Source: Planctomycetota bacterium (lineage in GTDB: Bacteria > Planctomycetota > Planctomycetia > Planctomycetales > Planctomycetaceae). Taken from it: a stretch of DNA of 6,590 bases. Of this stretch, positions 1 through 4,496 are shown one piece after another. The translations under genes were made by a program, and so were the position numbers. How positions within the stretch are numbered: position 1 is the stretch's first letter; each line of letters opens with the position of its first letter. The DNA is taken from positions 1 through 6,590 of the forward strand of contig JAPLOC010000796.1 in the NCBI GenBank assembly GCA_026692825.1. The letters run 5' to 3'. The notes under the pieces were generated by a model. The model worked only from the letters and a program-made list of their open reading frames with translations. It was not told the origin of the DNA and made no database searches.

Positions 1-2
1 AC

Positions 3-188
3 GTGTTCCACGCGGTTGCGTTTCGCGGGCAGGGGACGGCCGCAAAACTGATCGGATTGAGCAATGAGAATCAGGGGGCGGAAACCTCAGAATCTGGGGA
101 CAAACTGGACGAAAAATTCAATTCAGATCTGAATGCACTCACACTCGCCCTTGACGCAATGTCTGCATCTTACGTAACTTTTGCGTAA
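3..188 (+). CDS. 3' end of an unrecognised upstream phage gene (partial)
   Basis: This reading frame is open from the window edge to a TAA at 186-188 and probably continues upstream, so only about 61 C-terminal residues are visible. A GTG at position 3 could be read as a start, but no ribosome binding site can be seen before it. The first 20 codons favour G/C in the third position, as in the downstream genes; the last 40 are less biased. The tail is polar (NENQGAETSESGDKLDEKF) and ends in a short, probably helical stretch (LNALTLALDAMSASYVTFA). In this module the gene before a protease is usually the portal or a head morphogenesis protein, so this may be the end of one of those. That is inferred from position only; I do not recognise the sequence. 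Confidence 0.5.
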   Translation: MFHAVAFRGQGTAAKLIGLSNENQGAETSESGDKLDEKFNSDLNALTLALDAMSASYVTFA

Positions 189-216
189 TCCGTTTTTCAA
201 AAACACGGAACGCAAC

Positions 217-236
217 CGGTTTCTAACCGGAAACCG
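217..236. other. Small perfect hairpin between genes
   Basis: CGGTTTC at 217-223 and GAAACCG at 230-236 form a perfect 7-bp inverted repeat with a 6-base loop. It lies in the 75-bp gap between the upstream gene end and the next start. No T-run follows, so it is not a typical Rho-independent terminator. It could be an mRNA structure or processing site. Confidence 0.35.
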
Positions 237-263
237 CCCGGCGACTCGACCAGGATTCATCTC

Positions 264-557
264 ATGCCCGACCAAGACAAGCCCGAACCGATCCACTATG
301 AACAGCTCGAAATTGGCGAGCGGTTCATTCCCGTTTGTTTCGAATCGGAAAAATTGCAGTTCCGGAAGGACGCGGACGGGCGCGGTGGTGAGATTGGCGT
401 TTGCCTGAGGTTTGGGAGTCGCTCGCAATACTTCGCGAGCCTCGCGCCGGTGTATCGGATCGAGGCTCCGCTGACTCCGCCGACAGCTCCAGTCGCCCCA
501 GCCGAACAGACTGTTCCGCCGGCCGGGAATGATGAAGTCCATCCCCCGGGCCAGTAA
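264..557 (+). CDS. Small phage hypothetical protein, 97 aa, Pro-rich tail
   Basis: The function is unknown. The ATG at 264 is preceded by AGGA (252-255) at good spacing, and the frame closes at TAA 555-557. Residues 11-21 read HYEQLEIGERF, a 'polar-x-L-x-IG-x-x-F' opening, followed by short alternating segments (FIPVCFESEKLQFRK, then YFASLAPVYRIEAP). This suggests a small beta-rich domain of about 65 residues. Residues 70-97 are a Pro/Ala-rich, probably disordered tail. The 81-aa protein encoded at 4198 has the same plan (FRDVPLGGIF opening, short beta segments, Ala/Pro/Thr-rich tail), so the two may be distant paralogues. Small proteins with a 'dl-x-G-x-x-F' opening occur in other phage structural operons without known function. 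There is no signal peptide or membrane segment. It is coding by codon bias and RBS, but function cannot be assigned. Confidence 0.72.
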   Translation: MPDQDKPEPIHYEQLEIGERFIPVCFESEKLQFRKDADGRGGEIGVCLRFGSRSQYFASLAPVYRIEAPLTPPTAPVAPAEQTVPPAGNDEVHPPGQ

Positions 558-637
558 TCATCGCGACATTGCCGCGACGATCACTGAGTTTCACTGATGA
601 ATCCCCCTCCCTAACGCTGTGAAGCGCCGGGAAAAGA

Positions 638-2194
638 ATGTCGACCAAAACCGCGAGGAAGTTGAAAGCCGCGTCGCGACTCAGGAAATCCCCGGGCCGC
701 CCGGTTCAGTCTGCGCCAGGTTCGAAGGCCGGAACTGGATCTGGAACCAAACCTGAATCCGGTTTCCACCTCTTCAACGGACCGGACATTCCCGCCCTTG
801 GGCACACTCTCGCCCCCCCACTGGTTCCGAAATTATTCGGACCGCCGAAATTCACCGCCGATCAGCAAGCGGCCAATCCCAACTCCCCGATGACTCGGGT
901 GATCAAGGATGTCTTGCCGGTCGGGCGGTGGAAAGCCGGGATCTCGAACGACGGCAAGAGCTTCCGGATGTTCGAGGTTACCCCCGAACTCCTGACTGAG
1001 ATTCGGGACAATTTCAGTCTCGCACAGTCTCGCGGCGCGGCGTTCAACCTTGGCAAATCGCACGGCGACCCAGTTACCGGACTGATCCCGACCGACGAAC
1101 TGATTGCCCCCATCGACCAGATCGAAACGGACGGCAACACGCTCTGGGCCGCGTGCTACGTCACTCCGAGCCAGGCGGCATTCCTCTCAAATCCAGTCTG
1201 CAAAGTATCAGCGGGCGTGCGACAGAATTGGTTTGACGGGCAGGCCAATCCTTACTCGTACCAACTTGTCCACATTGCCGTTACCGATCTCCCGGCAGTC
1301 ACCGGGCAAGGACGATTCTTGACCATGTCGAACACATTGTCGGCGACCACGGATCCCGAAGAAACCGACGCCGGCGAGGCGATGGGCGGCGATTCCGAAG
1401 TTCTCAGTTCGTCCACGAAAGAACTCTGGAATCGGGCGCTCTCACTGCTCGGCCTGGGAGTTCTGGCGGATGACGTCGACGAAGACAACCTGGAAACCGT
1501 CGTGTCGGCGCTGCTCAACACCCTGAGTCAATCCAGCAACGATTCGGCTGATTCCGCTGATTCCAATTCCGATGGCGCGAAAACGCTGCCGCCCCTTAAC
1601 CCCGCCGTGGGAGCAAACATGACCGCTGAATTGAGTAATGCCACTCCCGCGACCCCCGCGACTCAGATCAATCTCGCGAATTCGGCAGTCGCAACCCCCG
1701 CGACTCCCGCCGATCCGTTCGCCGCGATCACCACAACTCTGACCACCATGCACCGCCCCGTCCTGATCGTGCTGATCCGTCCAGATCTCATCCCGCACCC
1801 CGAGGTCGGCGACCGCATCGTCGAGCTCCTCACCCACTGCCACACTTTGAACATCATCGTGACCGTGACCGGAACGAGCATGTTTCCCGAGCCGTACCTG
1901 CTCGACATCGATCACGAGGTCATTCGGTCGCGCGAGATGCTGCTCACCGCGGAATCTTTCGAATCTCGACGGATTCGATGGCGTTCAGATGATCAATCTG
2001 GCGAATCAGTCGCAAGCTCTCGCCACCGCGGCGGCCCCCGAAATCAACGGGAAGGGCGTCGAGCTGACTCCGGAACAGAAGCGGGAACACTTCAAGTCGC
2101 TGTTCGGGCGATATCCCGGCGCGACCAAGTAACTCGCCCACGCCGCCCCCTTTCAACCCGCTCAACAAAACCAATCCCACTCAATCCGCCGTGA
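638..2194 (+). CDS. Prohead protease (Mu I/assemblin-like) with scaffold-like C-terminal region; 3' end frame-disrupted
   Basis: A maturation protease that would cleave scaffold and capsid proteins inside the procapsid. The ATG at 638 follows GGGAAAAG (629-636). Residues 1-88 are a basic, Pro/Gly-rich extension. The protease core is about 89-231 and resembles Mu I-type proteases: LPVGRWKAG, then LTEIRDNF, KSHGD, and TDGNTLWAACYVTPSQAAF. The likely His-Ser-His triad is His142 (KSHGD), Ser191 (KVSAGV) and His212 (LVHIAVTD); the assignment is inferred from motif order and the 49-residue His-Ser spacing. An acidic, Ser/Asp-rich linker (235-315) follows, then Ala-Thr-Pro runs (336-358) and a hydrophobic block (371-437). 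After about residue 440 this frame becomes Arg/Ser-rich and unlikely (RRIRWRSDDQSGESVASSRH). The frame one base ahead instead encodes a sensible scaffold-like end (1971-2132). The frame-2 stop at 2192-2194 lies inside a leader repeat that is non-coding elsewhere, so the true end is probably 2132. Confidence 0.82.
   Translation: MSTKTARKLKAASRLRKSPGRPVQSAPGSKAGTGSGTKPESGFHLFNGPDIPALGHTLAPPLVPKLFGPPKFTADQQAANPNSPMTRVIKDVLPVGRWKAGISNDGKSFRMFEVTPELLTEIRDNFSLAQSRGAAFNLGKSHGDPVTGLIPTDELIAPIDQIETDGNTLWAACYVTPSQAAFLSNPVCKVSAGVRQNWFDGQANPYSYQLVHIAVTDLPAVTGQGRFLTMSNTLSATTDPEETDAGEAMGGDSEVLSSSTKELWNRALSLLGLGVLADDVDEDNLETVVSALLNTLSQSSNDSADSADSNSDGAKTLPPLNPAVGANMTAELSNATPATPATQINLANSAVATPATPADPFAAITTTLTTMHRPVLIVLIRPDLIPHPEVGDRIVELLTHCHTLNIIVTVTGTSMFPEPYLLDIDHEVIRSREMLLTAESFESRRIRWRSDDQSGESVASSRHRGGPRNQREGRRADSGTEAGTLQVAVRAISRRDQVTRPRRPLSTRSTKPIPLNPP
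1664..1694 (+). repeat. Copy 1 of an imperfect coding repeat (QINLANSAVAT)
   Basis: This 31-base segment matches 1986-2015 in the pattern CAGAT..CAATCT-GCGAAT..GTCGCAA, with small in-frame length differences. It encodes QINLANSAVAT in the main frame; the second copy encodes QMINLANQSQALAT in the frame one base ahead. Both translate to the same motif in different frames, which suggests duplication followed by loss of register in the DNA between them. Confidence 0.55.
1959..1978. other. 7-bp inverted repeat at the frame-change point
   Basis: TCGAATC at 1959-1965 and GATTCGA at 1972-1978 are perfectly complementary around a 6-base loop (TCGACG). The hairpin sits where the plausible protein sequence moves from the frame of the 638 start to the frame one base ahead. 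Such structures can stimulate programmed frameshifting or promote replication slippage. No canonical slippery heptamer is visible upstream, so a frameshift role is only a possibility. Confidence 0.4.
1971..2132 (+). pseudogene. Out-of-frame C-terminal coding of the protease/scaffold gene
   Basis: Read from 1971 in the frame one base ahead of the 638 frame, this segment begins GFDGVQMINLANQSQAL, continues with an Ala-rich stretch, and ends LTPEQKREHFKSLFGRYPGATK before TAA at 2130-2132. It is an acidic/basic helical sequence typical of phage scaffold ends, with mostly G/C third positions; the 638 frame over the same bases is Arg/Ser-rich. In this frame the last upstream stop is TGA at 1866-1868, so the switch lies between 1869 and 1971. 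It could be a programmed +1 (or -2) frameshift, a real indel mutation, or a sequencing error. The segment has no start codon with a ribosome binding site of its own, so I treat it as the displaced 3' end of the 638 gene. Confidence 0.6.
1986..2015 (+). repeat. Copy 2 of the imperfect coding repeat (QMINLANQSQALAT)
   Basis: This is the partner of 1664-1694. It shares CAGAT, CAATCT, GCGAAT and GTCGCAA in order but lies in the frame one base ahead. The copies are about 320 bases apart and enclose the hydrophobic block that looks unlike a scaffold. Confidence 0.55.
2135..2148 (+). repeat. Intergenic GC motif, copy 1 (CGCCCACGCCGCCC)
   Basis: The motif starts three bases after the TAA at 2130-2132. 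The same 14 bases recur at 4449-4462, six bases after another stop codon. The complement of its first ten bases, GGCGTGGGCG, occurs at 4048-4057 and 6581-6590, also after genes. Its position supports 2132 as the real end of the protease/scaffold gene. Confidence 0.5.
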
Positions 2195-2207
2195 GGCGTG
2201 AGGAGAA
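2184..2207 (+). promoter_or_regulatory. 24-bp leader repeat with the RBS of the decoration gene (copy 1)
   Basis: ATCCGCCGTGAGGCG followed by TGAGGAGAA matches 2914-2937 at 23 of 24 positions. It carries the GAGGAG Shine-Dalgarno (2200-2205), eight bases before the ATG at 2214. Conservation extends upstream of the Shine-Dalgarno, so it is more than a shared ribosome binding site. It may be a translation enhancer or a by-product of gene-block duplication. Confidence 0.7.
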
Positions 2208-2213
2208 CTGAAA

Positions 2214-2831
2214 ATGGCCATTTCGAAGCCGATTCCCGGACAGCGTTCCGGCGTGTCGATCACCCCTCGCGATGTGCTGATGTCTTCGCAGGTGATCTAC
2301 GGTCGTGGAACCATCGACGCCGCGAACGCATACGACGGGGCGAACACCGGAAAGGAAACCGAAATTCGCGCCGGGACAATCATGGCGCGAATCACCGCCT
2401 CGAACCTCTGGGTGCCGTGCAAGCGTACCCAGGTCAACATGACCGGCGCGACGACAACCTCCGTCGTCGTTGATGACGCCCGCGCGTTCAAAGTCGGGGA
2501 AGTGGTGACGATCGGGGCCAATACCTCGATCACGATCTCCGCGATCAACTATGCGACCAACACCCTCACCGTCTCGTCCATCACGGTTGTCGACAACACC
2601 GCCGTGTTCTGCACCAGTCTCGCGGGGTCGGACATTGCCCGTGGCGTGCTGAACGAGTTCGTGATGCTGAAGGAAGAGGACGGGGTTGCCCGAAATCAGC
2701 AGTTCGGAAACCTGATTCTGTTCGGCATGGTGAACGCCGGCCAGATCCTGAACAGCATGGCAGAGATTCGCGCCGCTTCGGGGATGTTCCTCAACGGAAT
2801 CATCTGGTCGGATCAAGTCGGCCAGTCGTAA
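2214..2831 (+). CDS. Head decoration protein (lambda gpD-like) with inserted beta module
   Basis: Predicted to sit on the outside of the capsid and stabilise the expanded shell. The ATG at 2214 has an ideal GAGGAG eight bases upstream; the product is 205 aa. Residues 47-68 (GKETEIRAGTIMARITASNLWV) match the 'I.AGTvl...tas.....' segment of gpD-family proteins. Residues 134-182 (about SLAGSDIARGVLNEFVML through NAGQIL) resemble the second half, with the expected 'G.l......' turns. Between them, residues 71-133 form an extra block, with VVVDDARAFKVGEVVTIG followed by ITISAINYATNTLTV. This is a 'VGE-V-x-I ... tI-sI-x-x-tnTLTV' beta module seen in various phage virion proteins and absent from lambda gpD (about 110 aa). 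The gene lies directly before the capsid gene, as in lambda. The role is likely from context plus partial similarity. Confidence 0.75.
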   Translation: MAISKPIPGQRSGVSITPRDVLMSSQVIYGRGTIDAANAYDGANTGKETEIRAGTIMARITASNLWVPCKRTQVNMTGATTTSVVVDDARAFKVGEVVTIGANTSITISAINYATNTLTVSSITVVDNTAVFCTSLAGSDIARGVLNEFVMLKEEDGVARNQQFGNLILFGMVNAGQILNSMAEIRAASGMFLNGIIWSDQVGQS

Positions 2832-2832
2832 C

Positions 2833-2854
2833 GCTCCTACGGAGGGCTTTTGTT
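2833..2854 (+). terminator. Weak terminator-like hairpin after the decoration gene
   Basis: CTCC (2834-2837) pairs with GGAG (2841-2844) around TAC. A short GGC and the T-rich CTTTTGTT (2847-2854) follow, just after the TAA at 2829-2831. An alternative stem pairs CGGAG (2840-2844) with CTCCG (2855-2859). The stems are only 4-5 bp, so it would at most attenuate transcription before the capsid gene. Confidence 0.27.
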
Positions 2855-2913
2855 CTCCGCAGGACAGCCGCAGAAACCAAACCACGCCCTTTACCCGACA
2901 ACGAAACCTCTCG

Positions 2914-2937
2914 ATCCGCCGTGAGGCGCGAGGAGAA
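2914..2937 (+). promoter_or_regulatory. 24-bp leader repeat with the RBS of the capsid gene (copy 2)
   Basis: Matches 2184-2207 with one mismatch (C for T at 2929). GAGGAG at 2930-2935 lies seven bases before the ATG at 2943. Similarity continues weakly upstream (CACGCCCTTTACCC here, CACGCCGCCCCCTTTCAACCC before copy 1), so the two whole intergenic stretches look related. Confidence 0.7.
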
Positions 2938-2942
2938 ACCAA

Positions 2943-4025
2943 ATGGACGGAACCGTCCGCCAGATTCTCGATCCCCGACTGCTGACGGCGTCCTATCAGC
3001 AGCTTCCCGGTGACGTCGCCACCCCCTTCACTGACGTGTTCTACCACGACCCGGAAGAGGTCGACGACAACACCGTCCGGTCGATGTACGATCCCGCCGA
3101 CATGGCGGCCGCCCCGGGCAACCAGCCGGGGGCTGAGGCTCGCGTCGTGACGATCGGCAACGCGAGCGAACGGGTGTTCAACCTGTTCTATTCGTTCAAC
3201 CGGACGCGACTCCCCGAAGACATCATGAAAGCTATTCGGGAGCCGGCGTCGTACCAGCTCCAGAAGAAGGGGGCGACGGAAATCGGGCGAGTTCTCGCGA
3301 AATTCCGCGCTCGCCAGATTCGTTTCAAGGAACTGGTGATCGCGAAGATTCTGACGAAGGGGGTCGTTTACATGAACGCCCTCGGTCAAGTCTTGGAATC
3401 GTCGACCGGCGCTGCTCAAACGGCGGACTTCCAGGTTCCTGCCGCGAATCAGGGGAACGCCGGCGGTCTGGTGACCGGTCTGTTCTCCACCGTGGGAACC
3501 GACATTCCCGCGATTCTGGAATCGATCGTCGATCAGGCGTTGACCAACAACGTCCCCGCCCCTCGGCACCTCTGGATGAACAAGTCGAACTTGTCCAGCC
3601 TGCGGAACAACACCAAGTTCCAGACTTGGGCCGCCAACAACGAGGGGCCGGCCAGCCAGATTCTTCGCGGTCAGATGATCGAGGATCTGTGGGGCTGGAC
3701 GTGGCATTTCGTGCAAAGCAAGTACGAAAACTCGTCCGGATCGATGACCCCCTATATTCCGGCAACTGGCGTCGGGTCGGTTGTTCTGACTCCCGATCCG
3801 ACCGGCCCCTGGGTCAAGGCGACGACGGGCCTGAATCTGATTCCGAAGACGCTCGATCTGGCGACCACGGTTGACGCGGCGCTCGCCTCGATCGACCAGG
3901 TCTATGGCGCGTTCGCCTACGCTGCCTTGAACCACAACCCGATTTCGATCGACGCGTTTCTCGGCGACAAATTCGGACTGCACTTCAACGAGCCGGGCGC
4001 GGTCTGGCAGTTGACGGCGTTCTAA
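2943..4025 (+). CDS. Major capsid protein (lambda gpE-like, Phage_cap_E family)
   Basis: Forms the icosahedral shell in an HK97-like fold. The length of 360 aa is typical for gpE-type proteins (lambda E is 341 aa). Family-like features are a short N-terminal segment (VRQILDPRLLTASY), and the 80-130 region (VFNLFYSFNRTRLPEDIMKA, then a long basic helix with LAKFRARQIRFKELVIAKIL) corresponding to the spine helix area. The C-terminal block is the most telling: FAYAALNHNPISIDAFLGDKF followed by GLHFNEPGAVWQLTAF, closely like the 'Y-x-G-x-N-x-N-P-x-S-x-x-x-F-x-G-D' end of this family. The start at ATG 2943 has a strong ribosome binding site within the 24-bp leader repeat. The gene lies directly after the decoration protein and is followed by a hairpin and terminator, fitting high expression of a shell gene. 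Likely a substrate or partner of the protease at 638. Confidence 0.9.
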   Translation: MDGTVRQILDPRLLTASYQQLPGDVATPFTDVFYHDPEEVDDNTVRSMYDPADMAAAPGNQPGAEARVVTIGNASERVFNLFYSFNRTRLPEDIMKAIREPASYQLQKKGATEIGRVLAKFRARQIRFKELVIAKILTKGVVYMNALGQVLESSTGAAQTADFQVPAANQGNAGGLVTGLFSTVGTDIPAILESIVDQALTNNVPAPRHLWMNKSNLSSLRNNTKFQTWAANNEGPASQILRGQMIEDLWGWTWHFVQSKYENSSGSMTPYIPATGVGSVVLTPDPTGPWVKATTGLNLIPKTLDLATTVDAALASIDQVYGAFAYAALNHNPISIDAFLGDKFGLHFNEPGAVWQLTAF

Positions 4026-4046
4026 GGATCAAGACAGTCGGCGCGG

Positions 4047-4079
4047 GGGCGTGGGCGGGACACAGATCCACCCACGCCC
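4047..4079. other. GC-rich hairpin after the capsid gene
   Basis: GGGCGTGGG (4047-4055) pairs perfectly with CCCACGCCC (4071-4079). After one mismatch, GG (4057-4058) pairs with CC (4068-4069), leaving a 9-base loop. It starts 22 bases after the capsid stop and has no T-run. It may protect the 3' end of the capsid mRNA or act together with the terminator 25 bases downstream. The 5' arm contains the recurrent GGCGTGGGCG motif. Confidence 0.5.
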
Positions 4080-4104
4080 AGCGCTGCTGTCGCGACAAAT
4101 CGAG

Positions 4105-4151
4105 AATCCCGCCTCTCGCGCCGGTTGGCGGTTGGTGGGATTTGTTTTTTT
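4105..4151 (+). terminator. Rho-independent terminator between capsid and connector genes
   Basis: AATCCCGCC (4105-4113) pairs with GGTGGGATT (4134-4142) over nine positions with one G-U pair. An inner stem, CGCC (4119-4122) with GGCG (4127-4130), closes on a GGTT loop. A T-rich tract with seven consecutive T (4145-4151) follows directly. This is the strongest terminator in the window; it probably ends or attenuates the head-gene transcript before the connector and tail genes. The T-run is the richest in the window. Confidence 0.65.
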
Positions 4152-4197
4152 GTGGGCCACTGATTCGGCCACTGCTGAGAGATACGGAGAGTCGCCA

Positions 4198-4443
4198 ATG
4201 GATGCCGCCAACGTACTGCCCCAAGTCTTTCGAGACGTTCCGCTCGGCGGGATCTTTCTCTATCAGGATCACCGATATCAGCGGGTCGCGCAGGATCTGG
4301 CAATCCGCGAGGGGGCGATCGACGGCGAAGAGCCGAAGTGGTTTCCGTGCTGTGAGGGGGTGGAGGAAGTGGAAGTGGTGGCGACTCCCGCGACTCCCGC
4401 GACAAATCAGGAACCAGCCGCGCAACCGCAAGCGGCCGAGTGA
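4198..4443 (+). CDS. Small phage hypothetical protein, 81 aa, Ala/Thr/Pro-rich tail
   Basis: The function is unknown. The frame is open further upstream (from 4051), but the ATG at 4198 is preferred: CGGAGAG (4185-4191) is well spaced before it, and earlier starts would run through the terminator. Residues 10-20 (VFRDVPLGGIF) and YQDHRYQRVA resemble the 'F-x-d-l-x-x-G-x-x-F ... y-x-R/K' opening of small proteins found in phage head-tail regions. Residues 47-61 (KWFPCCEGVEEVEVV) finish the folded part, with two adjacent Cys. The tail from 62 contains ATPATPAT and QEPAAQPQAAE and is probably disordered. The overall plan matches the 97-aa protein at 264-557, a possible distant paralogue. It sits between the capsid terminator and the connector gene, so a head-completion or accessory role is possible but unproven. 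Confidence 0.72.
   Translation: MDAANVLPQVFRDVPLGGIFLYQDHRYQRVAQDLAIREGAIDGEEPKWFPCCEGVEEVEVVATPATPATNQEPAAQPQAAE
4381..4403 (+). repeat. GCGACTCCC 9-bp tandem repeat encoding Ala-Thr-Pro
   Basis: Two and a half perfect copies of GCGACTCCC encode ATPATPAT near the end of the 81-aa protein. Slightly degenerate copies encode ATPATPAT and ATPATPAD in the protease/scaffold gene, at 1641-1663 and 1691-1713. The same 9-bp unit in two unrelated genes suggests a shared low-complexity linker or slippage-prone sequence. Confidence 0.6.
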
Positions 4444-4448
4444 TTCAC

Positions 4449-4462
4449 CGCCCACGCCGCCC
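4449..4462 (+). repeat. Intergenic GC motif, copy 2 (CGCCCACGCCGCCC)
   Basis: Identical over 14 bases to 2135-2148. It starts six bases after the TGA at 4441-4443, in the 53-bp gap before the connector gene. Confidence 0.5.
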
Positions 4463-4496
4463 GTTTTCATCTTCCGCCGCCTGAATCGAGATTCCC

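Larger units (their letters stand above)
1619..2132 (+). other. Possible nested scaffold protein from an internal start
   Basis: The in-frame ATG at 1619 (MTAELSNATPATPATQINL) has GGGAG at 1609-1613, five bases upstream. This is a better ribosome binding site than that of several real starts here. Lambda C/Nu3 and Mu I/Z make their scaffold from an in-frame internal start in the protease gene, so the same may hold here. A second candidate is the ATG at 1325 (MSNTLSATTDPEE), directly after the protease core, with AAGGA at 1308-1312 but long spacing. The product would need the frame change near 1945-1971 to reach the stop at 2130-2132. Whether the internal start is used is inference. Confidence 0.35.

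Noticed and set aside
189..216. GTTTTTCAAAAAC palindrome near 192-204 as a terminator
   Set aside because: The arms are separated by a single base, so it cannot fold as a stable hairpin, and it is A/T only.
1442..1915. Antisense frame of 157 codons opposite the protease/scaffold gene
   Set aside because: Third-position G/C bias favours the + strand frame here; the product is low-complexity and has no clear ribosome binding site.
1971..2194. Taking the 638-frame C-terminus (to 2194) as the genuine protein end
   Set aside because: The composition turns Arg/Ser/Pro-rich, and the frame runs through the 14-bp intergenic motif and the 24-bp leader repeat, both non-coding at their other copies. 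The stop at 2132 is more likely.
2181..3983. Long antisense open frame of 600 codons opposite the decoration and capsid genes
   Set aside because: Its product is Arg/Gly/Asp-rich without a recognisable fold, and it is fully opposite two recognisable + strand genes. It is open because the + strand codon bias rarely produces antisense stops.
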